Below, in pieces: positions 35,745 through 46,042 of a stretch of 64,000 nt of DNA; position 1 is the stretch's first letter, and every line of letters begins with the position of its first letter. Location of the stretch: NCBI GenBank assembly GCA_019454045.1, contig SKCR01033647.1, positions 1 to 64,000 of the forward strand, read 5' to 3'. Source of the stretch: Zanthoxylum bungeanum (Eukaryota > Streptophyta > Magnoliopsida > Sapindales > Rutaceae). Position numbers and translations under genes: made by a program. Under the pieces are notes generated by a model that was not told the DNA's origin, searched no databases, and saw only the letters and a list, made by a program, of their open reading frames with translations.

Positions 35745-37841
35745 TGTTGGAGTTTCTATAGGTCCCAAGATCAAAACTCAAGCATGAATCATAAGTGAAT
35801 ACAACGACGGAAGTTGCGGAATACTTACATCGATCGGTTGAGCGACGCGGAGGCCACGAAGACACCAAAAAACTGCTCACTGCCTCACTGCAATGTGCGC
35901 CCACTGCTGCAGATTTGTCTTCTGTTTTGCGCCATTTCGGAGTCCTCGAACAAGCTCCAAGCTTCGTCGAATCATTCCCGGCTCATGGGTGAGCTTCCCT
36001 ATCACCTTCGCATTGATCCCGGAGTGTGCTAGCACTATTGATTTTGCAACAAAATCACACTTGCTCCCCTAATTTCTTTGCTTCCATCGGCAGTTCACTG
36101 TGCCTAAAGAACAAGAAGAAAAACGGTGAGAGAGGAAGGAGAAATGGTGAGAGAGAGAAGTGAAAAGTGTGTTGGAAAAATTGTATATGTTTGCTTATAT
36201 ATTTTCAACAAATAATAAAGCATATACACTTCTTTTTGTCTTTCAAAAAGTCAAAGGAAGATATAAAACAATATATGTCTTTCAACTTTCAAAAAGTTGA
36301 TTTCCAACCACTCACATCAATTCATGTCAATCAATCAATCTAATCAATTGTCACATCACTCAAAGTGACATGATTTGACGCTTGATGTGACGCTAGATGC
36401 GACTAGCGATTTGACGCTTGATTTGACGAGCCGCGCTCGAATTCGAAATACGAATGCGCTCGTAAATAATCTCGGGCTCGGTTTCGCTAATTCCAAATTA
36501 ACGAATTTTTCGTCGCGTCGTAATTAAATGATTACGCCTAGCGAAATCACTATTCTCGTCGCTAACAAATTAATTCAAAATTAATTCGCTCGCCCGAATT
36601 AAAATCTAATTTTAATTCCGCGTCGAAATCCAATTTCATTTAATATATCAAATATATTAATTTACCGATTAATTCTAAATTAATCGTTATCTCTCTTTAA
36701 TGGTATTTTATCCCAGATAAAATATCTCCGCAATTAATCCCAGATCAATTTTCTCTCTCATCTAATTAATCTCAGATTAATTAAAAGTGCGAGTCATACG
36801 TCATCGGTGAATCTTTGGGAAGCGACCCATGAGATCCCCAGATATGTTGGGAGTCAAATCGGTCATCGGACTATCCGAACACGTGAGTACCAAGTACTAC
36901 GTTTTACCGATTTACAAGACAAGGTTGGCTTCTAGCAAAGCACCATGCCTACCAAATTCTCCGGAAATATCCTTACAGGAATAAGGATCTATATCAAGCG
37001 TAGTATACCATAGTATTGCGTATTTATGTCCAGGATGAGATGATCACATGCGAGGCCTGGGGCTGGTACAGTGTCTGCCCCGTACGAAGCATATATCGGA
37101 TAACAAGCAACTAGTCTCTTTAATATTGGATAATCATGACCAAGTCATATTATCCCGACGGTTACAACCTTAAATAGAGAACGAGTTCTGTATCCCTACG
37201 CGATCATCAACTCCATATGACTGGAGTGACACTTCCGTCTTGACATCACACCCAACACACTACGATTCTCGATATACTCAGCATCGGCCTACACAGAACC
37301 TGTTACAGCCCTGGACGACCTCAACCAAAGTATATTGATTGTCGTATGCATTAGCGGTGCAAGTCTCAGGTTAAGACCAAATACACCTACCCTGATTTCG
37401 GACTTCCATAGACACATAGTCATACTACCAATGGAATTTCGATGGGGTCTAATCCAAAGCGAAGCTGTTTCCCGTACCATCGGTGAAACAAAACCTCCTA
37501 TTACACTTGCATAAGTATCCTATACCCAAATATATGAGAACTATGCCGTTGTGCTCTCACAAACGCGCACATGTGTAATACTAGTCTTTTGCGCATTCAT
37601 CGATGTCCAATCTCGATAATGCTTTGACTAGGGATGTTTAATGATTTATCCTTCGTGGACTGATACTGTCTCATATCATTCTCCGTCCAGGAACAAATCA
37701 TAGGGACCTCTCATCATCTATATATCTAGGTGATCTAATCACAAATGATAAGAGGGCAATCTCCTTTGTCACATAGTTAATTTGTACAACAACATCGTGA
37801 TCTGTACAAATAATGACGCTATGGGTCATAACTGTCCAATA
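35745..37841 (-). repeat. E8 5' LTR (type II)
   Basis: 2097 bp, near-identical to 27908-30003. The outer terminus reads AATA where the partner has AACA, so the first dinucleotide in element sense is TA instead of TG. This is a post-insertion change consistent with cytosine deamination. Palindrome at 36026-36035; TATATAAG (element sense) at 36194-36201. Confidence 0.95.
36194..36201 (-). promoter_or_regulatory. E8 LTR TATA box candidate
   Basis: TATATAAG in element sense, about 450 bp before the LTR 3' end and followed by GA/CT-rich sequence. The position is conserved in the E9 and E10 LTRs. Confidence 0.5.
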
Positions 37842-37846
37842 GTTCA
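37842..37846. repeat. TSD of E8, right copy (GTTCA)
   Basis: Exact partner of 27903-27907. Confidence 0.93.
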
Positions 37847-39011
37847 AACAAAATATGTACCCGGATTGCGACTTAGAGTCGTCTTTATCGGTTTGGAAAC
37901 TTGCATCGGTATACCCAGTTACCTCATGTTCTCCATCTCCATAAATTAAGAAAGCATCCTTAGTTCGTCTAAGATACTTAAGGATGTTCTTAACCGCCAT
38001 CCACTGACCATCACCTGGATCGGCCTGATAGCAACTACACATGCTCAGAGCATACGAGACATCAGGTCGTGTACACATCATGGCAAACATGATCGATCTG
38101 ACTTCCGAGGCGAACGATATCTGACTCATGTTGTTTCTCTCATCTTGATTTTTAGGACACATGTCCTTAGACAGAGAGATGCCATGTGACACTGGTAACA
38201 GTCCCCTCTTGGACTGATACATGTTGAATCTTTTCAACACTTTGTCAATGTACGTGCTCTGGGAGAGTCCAAGTAGCTTTCTAGATCTATCCCGGGAGAT
38301 CTTTATTCGTAGAATATAGGCTTCTTCTCCCAGATCTTTCATGGAGAATTTTAATGAAAGCCAAGCTTTCACCGACGTTAACATGAGAATGTCATTGCCC
38401 ATAAGCAATACATCATCAACATAAAGGATAATAAAAGTCAGTGCTCTCCCACTAACCTTCTTGTATACACAAGGATCATCTTCGTTTTGAATGAAATCAT
38501 ATTCTTTTATGATCTCATCAAAACATTGGTTCCATGACCGCGATGCTTGCTTCAGTCCATAAATGGACCGATTTAACTTACAAACCTTGTTTGCAAGTCT
38601 AGGCACGATAAAACCGTCAGGGTGTTGCATATAAACATCCTCCAAAAGGTTTCCATTAAGGAAAGCAGTTTTAACGTCCATCTGCCATATCTCGTAATCG
38701 AAATATGTAGCAATAGCAAGCATTATCCGAATGGATTTAATCATGGCAACGGGTGATAAAGTCTCGTCATAATCGACACCATGTCGTTGATGATACCCCT
38801 TCGCTACAAGCCCAGCTTTGTACGTTTGTACGTTGCCATCCATGTCGGTCTTCCTCTTGAAGACCCATCTGCATCCAATAGGCTTTACGCCTTCTGGTGC
38901 ATTAACCAGTGTCCAAACTTGGTTGGTGTACATGGAATCAATTTCGGACTTCATGGCTTCTTGCCATAAAGCAGAATCGATATCTTGTATCGCTTCCTCA
39001 TACGTAGCCGG
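37847..39011 (-). pseudogene. E7 pol: reverse transcriptase and start of RNase H (well preserved)
   Basis: An uninterrupted frame from the Met at 38954 down to the E8 junction. It carries the RT domain with first catalytic Asp (WQMDVKTAFLNG, codon 38676-38678), SIYGLKQASRSWN, and the active site Y-V-D-D (38412-38423). The connection and early RNase H follow (TGYTDASF with the first RNase H Asp, then SQSGYIFCLN). At 37847 the frame runs on into the E8 LTR, so the 418-codon open frame has a foreign tail. No stop lies inside the RT itself; a TAA at about 39009 separates it from the integrase part upstream. All parts of E7 pol share one frame. Confidence 0.92.
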
Positions 39012-40086
39012 TTAGTTACCCTTAATGAGATTAATATCTACATGAGGTGAGATCAGAAACCCATACCTCTCAGGTTGTTTCCTGATTTTCTCCGACTTAC
39101 GCGGTCCTTGTGTAATAGAAGATTGTGGTACAGTCTCATCCCGGATGGACTGTTCTTGTTCCGTTGAGGATTCTGTGCCAGGAATAGTATCACTCCAATT
39201 TTCATCGAGTTCTACTTTCCTCCCACTAACCACTGCTTTTAGGAATTCCTTCTCAAGGAAAACCGCATGTAGAGCAACAAATACTTTGTTCTCTCATGGG
39301 TGATAGAAGTAATATCCTTTGGTTTCCCTAGGATATCCTAGGAATAGGCATTTATCCGATTTGGGTTCAAGTTTGGTACCTTCCAAACATTTGACGTATG
39401 CCCATCATCCCCAAATCTTCAGGAATGAGAAACCTGGTTTCTTTCCTGTCCATATCTCATACGGAGTCTGTTGTACAGACTTTGACGGAACCTTATTCGA
39501 AATAAGAATTACACTGTTTAATGCATATCCCCAGAAGGAAATAGGTAGCTCAGTGCGACTCATCATTGACCTCACCATGTCCAACAAAGTTCAGTTTCTC
39601 CGTTCGGACACACCGTTTAATTGTGGTGTTCCAGGAGGAGTCCACTGTGAAAGAATACCATACTCTTTCAAGTAATCTAGAAACTCATTGCTTAAGTATT
39701 CGCCACCACTGTCTGACCGTAATGTCTGTATACCCTTGCCTGTCTGTTTTTCAACTTTGTGTCGAAACTCCTTGAATTTCTCAAAAGTTTCCGACTTGTG
39801 TCTCATAAGATACACATAACCATAACATGATGCATCATCCGTAAAGGTTACAAAGTATTCATATCCACCTCTAGCCTGGCTAGACAAGGGCCCACATACG
39901 TCACTATGAACGAGGGCTAACAGTTCAATGGCGTGCTCACCCTTACCGCTAAAAGGTGATTTAGGCATTTTGCCTAATAAGCAAGATTCGCAGACGTTAT
40001 ATGAATTTGGATCAAATCCGTCCAAGTATCCACTCTTCGAAAGTGTGGATATGCGAGTCTTGTTTATATGTCCTAGACGACAGTGC
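39012..40086 (-). pseudogene. E7 pol: integrase core and linker (two or three stops)
   Basis: Same frame as the RT. The integrase catalytic residues are present (VHSD, RSDSGGEYLS, NGVSE). A TGA replaces the Arg in RRN-R-T near 39588, and another TGA replaces the Cys after KIWG near 39402. The linker to RT includes the RKQPERYGF segment. E9 interrupts the gene at the WHC of the zinc module (40086). The open frame at 39591-40181 includes LTR sequence beyond the junction. Confidence 0.9.
40082..40086. repeat. TSD of E9, left copy (AGTGC)
   Basis: AGTGC next to the E9 5' LTR, repeated at 60619-60623. Confidence 0.93.
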
Positions 40087-41131
40087 TGTTGGATAATATG
40101 ACCCATAGCGTCACTATTTGTACAGATCACGGTGTTGTTGTACAAATTAACTATGTGACAAGGAAATTGCACTCTCTTCATTTGTGATTAGATCACCATA
40201 TATGTATAAATGAAGAGAGGTCCATATGATTAGTTCCTGGATTGAGATGATATGAGACAGTATCAGTCCACGAAGGATTAATCATTAAATATCCCTAGCC
40301 AGAGTATTATCGAGACAGGAAATCGATAATGCGGAATAGGCTAGTATTGCACTTGTGCGCGTTGTGAGGGCACAACGACATAGTTCTCATATATTTAAGT
40401 ATTGGATACTTATGCAAGTGCGATAGGAGGTTGTGTTTCACCGATGGTACGGGAAACAGCTTCGCTCTGGATAGACCCCTCGGAATCCCATTGGTATTAT
40501 GACTATGTGTCTATGGGAGACCGAAATCAAGGTAGGTGTGTATAGTCTTAACCTGAGACTTGCATCGCTAATACTTGCGATAATCGGTAGACTTTGGTCT
40601 TGGTGGTACAGGCTTTAACCGGTTCTGCGTACACCGCTTCTGGGTTTATCAGAGAGTCGTAGTGTATTGGGTGTGATGTCGAGACGAAGTATCACTTCAG
40701 TTATAGTGGAGAGATGTCATGCAGGATACGGTATTAGTGCTCTTAAGTGCTGGCCGGCCATCGAGATATTATGACAAGGTCATGTATATCCGATTATAGA
40801 GACTAGTTACCAGACATCCGACATGTGCTTCAGCGGGGCAGACACTTATCCAGCCCCAGCCCTAGCACGTGACTATCCGATACTGGGCCGATATACACAA
40901 TACTACGGTATACTACGCTTGATACAGATCTAATATTCCTGTAAGAATATTTCTGGAGAATTGGGTAGGCATGGCTCTTTGCTAGAAGCCAACCTTGTCT
41001 TGTAAATCGGTATAAACGTAGTACGAGGTACTTACGTGTTCGGTAGTCCGACGACCGTATTTACTGCCAACATATCCGGAGATCTCAGGGTCGCTTCCTG
41101 AAGATTCACCGATGATGTATAACTCGCACTT

Positions 41132-41431
41132 TAATTAATCTAGGATTAATTAGAAGAGAGAGAGAAAATTAATCTGGGATTAATTGCAGAGATATTTTAT
41201 CTGGGATAAAATATTATTAAAGAGAGAGAACGATTAATTTGGAATTAATCGATAAAATAATATATTTGATATATTATTAGAAATTGGATTTCGACGCGGA
41301 ATTAAAATTAGATTTTAATTCGGGCGAACGAATTAATTAGAATTAATTCGTTAGCGACGTGAATAGTGATTTCGCTAGGTGTAATCATTTAATTACGACG
41401 CGACGGAAAATTCGTTAATTTGGAATTAGCG
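41132..41431 (+). repeat. Array of nine T-N-G-centred inverted repeats in the E9 5' LTR
   Basis: Perfect or near-perfect inverted repeats, arms/centre: 41132-41140/41144-41152 (TAG, one arm-end mismatch); 41167-41174/41178-41185 (TGG); 41192-41201/41205-41214 (TGG); 41231-41239/41243-41251 (TGG); 41256-41265/41269-41278 (TTG); 41280-41284/41288-41292 (TGG); 41299-41308/41312-41321 (TAG); 41327-41338/41341-41352 (12-bp arms; centre AG here, TAG in the 3' LTR); around TGG at 41421-41423 (7 of 8 pairs). The same array is in the other family A LTRs. Function unknown. Confidence 0.92.
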
Positions 41432-41684
41432 AACCCGAGCCCGAGAGTGATTGCGAGCGCATTCGCATTTTAAATTCGAGTGCGGCACGCAAGTCACATC
41501 AAGCGTCAAATCACTAGTCGCGTCAATTGTCAAATCAATTGTCACTTTGAGTGATGTGACTTGACAACATGTCACTTTATTAAAGTGATGTGATGTGACT
41601 TAAAGTAAAAGTAAAAGTAATGGGTAAAAGGTGAAAAGCATGATTGTTTTTGCCTTTTGACTTAATGGAATATGAAAAGTTTTG

Positions 41685-41696
41685 TATATATATTTT
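41685..41696 (+). promoter_or_regulatory. E9 LTR TATA box candidate
   Basis: A TATATATATT run about 530 bp before the LTR 3' end, followed by a CT-rich tract (41766-41784) as in many plant start regions. Matching copy at about 60078. Confidence 0.5.
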
Positions 41697-41915
41697 ATTT
41701 ATTTTTGGAAAAAAATTAAATAATACATATTACATTTTTTTTCTTTTTCCTCACCATGAAATTCGGTCTTCTCTCTCTCTTGAAAAAACAACACACGGTT
41801 TTAGGCTTTTGGAGCCAAAAACCTTATCTCTCTCTCACGGTCTATCCAAGACCGATTCTTCATCTTTTTCTTCTGGTTTTGACCGAGCAAATGGAGAAGC
41901 AAGGAAGATGAACAA

Positions 41916-41925
41916 GTGCTAGCAC
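41916..41925. promoter_or_regulatory. Conserved LTR palindrome GTGCTAGCAC
   Basis: Perfect 10-bp palindrome about 300 bp before the LTR 3' end. Exact copies lie at 873, 7007, 17277, 28189, 36026, 44237, 52404 and 60309, so all eight complete type II LTRs and the type I-like E2 LTR carry it. Not found in E4 and altered in E7. It lies downstream of the TATA word, so it would be in the transcript. Confidence 0.7.
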
Positions 41926-42224
41926 ACCTTGGGTTATATTATGGTGATAGGGAAACGAATTTGTGAGCATGGAAAGCTTGAAGCTTGGAGCTTCAATGGT
42001 GACATCCATGGCCGAATGAACAAGGAGGAAGACACCCCAAAACCGTGCAGTCCACTGTCACAGAAGCTCACTGCCGAGCTGCACAAATGAAGAAAAAACG
42101 CATCTTGTACTTCGCAATAAAACCGATCAATGTAAGTTATGTTTCCGCCTTACTCCTTTGATGTGTATTCATGCGTTTTCTTGCTTGATTTGTTGATCTT
42201 GGGACATATATTAGAACTCAACAA

Positions 42225-42237
42225 TGGTATCTTGAGC
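42225..42237 (+). other. E9 primer-binding site
   Basis: TGGTATCTTGAGC, one base after the LTR; initiator tRNA-Met type. Confidence 0.8.
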
Positions 42238-42274
42238 TATTATCAAGCATGAAAAAAGTTAGGGTTTATTTGGG

Positions 42275-42700
42275 GCAAAATTGATTTTGACTTGTTTTGG
42301 TTAAATTGATTGTTTAAGCATGCTTGGATGATGTTTAATTGAGATTGTGCATGATCAATTTCATGAAATTGGATTGGATTCAATTTTCCCCAAATTTTGG
42401 GCATGACAAATTGGGTAAAATCAATTGAAGCATGATTTGGTTGAATTGGTTGATTAAGTATGCTTGTATGTTGATTAATTGAAGTTGTGCATGATCAATT
42501 CAAGAAAATTGGATTGGATCAATTTTCCCCAATTCTTTAGGTTGAACATGTAACTTGAAATTGGGTAAAATGTGTTTGAGCATGTTTTAATTAAATTGGA
42601 TGTTTAAGTATGCTTAAAACATGTTTAATTGAGATTGTGTGTGATCAATTTCAAGAAAATTGGATTGGATCAATTTTCCCCAAATTGGAGGCATGGCCGA
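42275..42700 (+). repeat. Three tandem leader repeats (133-150 bp) after the E9 PBS
   Basis: Units at 42275-42407, 42408-42557 and 42558-42700. Each starts near AAATTGGGTAAAAT and passes through a TAAGCATGCTT/TAAGTATGCTT word and GTGCATGATCAATT. Each ends at GGATTGGATCAATTTTCCCC. The units are divergent (I estimate 75-85 percent). E10 has three matching units on the minus strand near 51600-52080. Confidence 0.82.
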
Positions 42701-43159
42701 AAATTGGATAACCCTAATGTCTTGGTAATTTTGTTTTGTTTGATCATTGGATGACTTAAAAAACAATTGGGTAATGTTGTTTTGAAGTTCAATTGAATTG
42801 AATTTTGATTTGGAAAAATTTTCCCTTTATAAAGTGGGTTGGCCGAATTCAATTGGACATGAAATTCATTGTGATTTTGTTGTTTGATTCATTGGATGAG
42901 TTTAATTGATTTGGTAAATTATGATTGTGGACTCAATTGGATTGAAACCGAATCGAATTGAATTGAAAAACCCCTAATTGCCGAGACTTGAAAGCATGTA
43001 AATTGGGTTTGATTTTAATTGAATTGTGTTGGACACTATTTGGTTGTTAAAGTGCATGATTAATTAGGCTAATTGATGTTTTAGAAATGTTAATTGGGTA
43101 ATTGATTGTGTATTACACTTAGGTTAATTAATTGTGAAATTTGGAATTTTATAAGTTAA

Positions 43160-43480
43160 TTAATTTGGGCTTGATTTTGGAAATTGGGCTTATTAGGTTG
43201 TAATTGGGCTTTTGGGCTTTGTTGTAACAAAGTTGAGTTTAGGCAAATTTGGTTGGATCCAATGGGGCCTAAACCCGCATCCATAAAGTCCAATTATGAC
43301 TTAATGGACCTTAATTATTTAATTGGGCCGAATGGGCCAAAATTAATTTAAAGGCTTATGGGGTAACTCCCGGATTGGATTTTGGTTCTTCGGTTTGACC
43401 CGAGTTGACCAAAAGTCCACGCCTTATAGAAATTAATTAAAAGCTCATTGGACTTTAATTAAATAAACATTAGATGTTAA
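43160..43480 (+). promoter_or_regulatory. Cluster of TGGGCY words in the E9 leader
   Basis: About ten TGGGCC/TGGGCT words occur in 320 bp, on both strands. TGGGCY is the plant 'site II' element bound by TCP factors in growth-related promoters. The cluster is found at the same relative position in E2 (6040-6360), E4 (11350-11600), E7 (63240-63560), E8 (34660-34930) and E10 (50880-51150). Whether it acts on transcription here is unknown. Confidence 0.5.
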
Positions 43481-43931
43481 TCGGGCTTTGAGACCCGTTC
43501 GATTAAATTTGGAATTTAAGTCGTAAAAGTTCGTTAATAAAAGTGTAATATTTAATTTGGAATTAAATAGTGAATTAGAATTAAATGCGTATTAAATTGG
43601 ATTTAATTATGTAGTTTTATTTAATTCAAGAATTCGTACTTTGAGTACTTATTCGCAAAAACGAGTTTGACTCGAGCAAAATCAAATCGTTGTTTGAACA
43701 TTGGATGATCACTAATTATCAGATTAATTAATGGATTTGATTGATTGATAACATGCTTGTATGAATACATGGTTGCGATGCATGAATAATGTATATCGGA
43801 TGGATATTAGTCGGGTGGGATAATTTTGGAAATTGTAATAAATTTGATTTATTAATTGGACCTGCGTGTCCAGCCTTATCACCTCTATACTCTTTGTATT
43901 CTCTTCTCACCTATTCCCTCAATGTAATGAG

Positions 43932-43936
43932 GTTTC
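43932..43936. repeat. TSD of E10, left copy (GTTTC)
   Basis: GTTTC before the E10 terminus, repeated at 54233-54237. Confidence 0.93.
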
Positions 43937-46031
43937 TGTAGGAGTTCAATCAAAGGTCCCAAGGATCACAAATCATGCATAAAAACCGCATATAAACACA
44001 TCAAAGGAGTAAGGCGGAAACATAACTCACATTGAACGGTTTTGATGAAATGAAGAACATGCGTTTTTAAGCTCCCTCCAAGCTCGGCAATGGCTTCTGG
44101 AACTGCAGTGGACGCACGGTTTGGGCTGTGAAAGTCTCCTCCATTTTCGGCCATGCAAGACTCCATTGAAGCTCCAAGCTTCAAGCTTTCCAAGCTCATG
44201 AAGACACTTCCCTATCACCTATGTATCACTCAAGGTGTGCTAGCACTTGTTCATCTTCCATTTTGCTTCTCAAATTTTCGGTGAAACCAAAAAATAAGAG
44301 AAGAAATCGCACCATGCGTGAAGGAGATGAAGAAGAAAAAGAGAGGGAGATGAGAGAAACCGTGATTGAGAGAGAGAAAAGGTAAATGGTTTTACTTATA
44401 TATTTATTTTATTTCCAAAATAAAATCAAATACCAAAAGCCTTTTCATTTACCAAGTACAAAAGTCAAAAAAGCAAAAGGCTTTCATCATTTCTACTTTT
44501 TACTTTAAGTCACATCACATCACTCAAAGTGACAATTGATTTGACGATTGACGCGACTAGCGATTTGACGCTTGATGTGACTCGCGTGCCGCGCTCGAAT
44601 TCGAAATGCGAATGCGCTCGCAATCACTCTCGGGCTCGGGTTCGCTAATTCCAAATTAATGAATTTTCCGTCGCGTCGTAATTAAGTGATTATGCCTAGC
44701 GAATTCACTATTCACGTCGCTAACGAATTAATTCTAAATTAATTCGTTCGCCCGAATTAAAATCTAATTTTAATTCTGCATCGAAATCCAATTTCTAATA
44801 ATATATCAAATATATTATTTTATCGATTAATTCCAAATTAATCGTTCTCTCTCTTTAATTAATATTTTATCCCAGATAAAATATCTCCGCAAATAATCCC
44901 ATATTAATTTTCTCTCTCATCGAATTAATCCCAGATTAATTCTATCTCTCTCTTCTAATTAATCCCAGATTAATCAAGTGCGAGTAATACATCATCGGTG
45001 AATCTTCAGGAAGCGACCCATGAGATCTCCGGATATGTTGGCAGTAAATACGATCGTCGGACTGTCCGAACACGTAAGTACCTCGTACTACGTTTATATC
45101 GATTTACAAGACAAGGTTGGCTTCTAGCAAAGCGCCATGCCTACCCAATTCTCCAGAAATATTCTTACAGGAATATATAGATCTGTATCAAGCGTAGCAT
45201 ATACCGTAGTATTGTGTATGGCCCAGTATCGGATAATCACGTGCTAGGCTGGGGCTGGATATGTGTCTGCCCCGTACGAAGCACATGTCGGATGTCTGGT
45301 AACTAGTCTCTATAATCGGATATACATGACCTTGTCATAATATCCTGATGGCCGCGCAGCACTTAAGAGCACTAATACCGTATCCTGCGTGACATCATCT
45401 CCAATATGACTGAAGTGATACTTCCATCTTGACATCACATCACACCCAATACTCTACGACTCTCTGATAAACCCAGAAGTGGTGTACACAGAACCGGTTA
45501 AAGCCCCCTACCACCAAGACCAAAGTTTATCGATTATCGTAAGTATTAGCGATGTGCAAGTCTCAGGTTAAGACTATACACACCTACCTTGATTTCGGCC
45601 TCCCATAGACACATAGTCATAATACCAATGGGATTCCGAGGGGTCTATCCAGAGCGAAGCTGTTTCCCGTACCATCGGTGAAACACGACCTCCTATCGTA
45701 CTTGCATAAGTATCCAATACTTATATATATGAGAACTATGCCGTTGTGCCCTCACAAACGCGCACAAGTGCAATACTAGCCTATTCCGCATTATCGATGT
45801 CCAGTCTCGATAATACTACGGCTAGGGATATTCAATGATTAAACCTTCGGGGACTGATACTGTCTATCATTCTCAGTCCATGTACTAATCATAGGACCTC
45901 TCTTCATTTATATATCTATGGTGATCTAATCACAAATGATGAGAGTGCAATTTCTTTGTCACATAGTTAATTTGCTACAACAACACAATGATCTGTGCAA
46001 ATAGTGACGCTATGGGTCATTTTGTCCAACA
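43937..46031 (-). repeat. E10 3' LTR (type II)
   Basis: 2095 bp; element-sense start TGTTGGACAAAATGACCC at 46031, end ...CTCCTACA at 43937. It lacks a block of about 28 bp near 44525 (AATAAAGTGACATGTTGTCA region) that is present in the partner at 52696. Confidence 0.95.
44722..44942. repeat. Inverted-repeat array in the E10 3' LTR
   Basis: Arms/centre (plus strand): 44722-44733/44737-44748 (12 bp, CTA); 44754-44763/44767-44776 (10 bp, CTA); 44797-44806/44810-44819 (10 bp, CAA); 44824-44832/44836-44844 (9 bp, CCA); 44862-44871/44875-44884 (10 bp, CCA); 44922-44930/44934-44942 (9 bp, CCA). All arms are perfect. A short 5-bp unit (GAAAT/ATTTC, CCA) lies between the second and third. Confidence 0.93.
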
Positions 46032-46042
46032 ATCTCCCACTT
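46032..46042 (-). other. E10 polypurine tract
   Basis: AAGTGGGAGAT in element sense, adjoining the 3' LTR. Confidence 0.8.

Larger units (their letters stand above)
27908..37841 (-). mobile_element. E8: complete type II family A element (non-autonomous)
   Basis: 9934-bp element with two LTRs, PBS, PPT and a 5-bp TSD. The LTRs differ at about 40 of 2097 positions by my reading (near 98 percent identity), which means a fairly recent insertion. In contrast, the interior pol is scrambled by many indels, most of them shared with E9 and E10. So the element must have moved using proteins from another copy. Confidence 0.93.
40087..42223 (+). repeat. E9 5' LTR (type II)
   Basis: 2137 bp from TGTTGGATAATATGACCC to ACTCAACA. 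Compared with the 3' LTR it lacks single bases at many sites (for example near 40611, 40693, 41043 and 41337), more often deletions than substitutions. GTGCTAGCAC lies at 41916-41925. Confidence 0.95.
42238..43931 (+). other. E9 untranslated leader, part 1
   Basis: Begins with three tandem blocks (42275-42700). A TGGGCY-rich stretch (about 43160-43480) follows, then a run of inverted repeats with TGG/TTG centres (43503-43674). It is interrupted at 43937 by E10. The counterpart of this leader lies in reverse in E10 (50150-52092). Confidence 0.78.

Noticed and set aside
41327..41352. Strong hairpin considered as a MITE or microRNA precursor
   Set aside because: It lies at the same place in every LTR copy, has no own TSD, and arms of 12 bp are too short for a plant microRNA precursor.
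41644..41922. 92-codon frame in the E9 5' LTR near the TATA word
   Set aside because: A shorter matching frame at 60109-60315 exists only because the two LTRs are recent copies; no support as a gene.
42225..42237. tRNA-like sequence at PBS sites
   Set aside because: Only the 13-nt complement of a tRNA 3' end is present; no cloverleaf around it.
44722..44942. Inverted-repeat array considered as a CRISPR array or a run of transcription terminators
   Set aside because: Plant nuclear retrotransposon context, no constant direct repeat with unique spacers, and units are palindromes with different arms.
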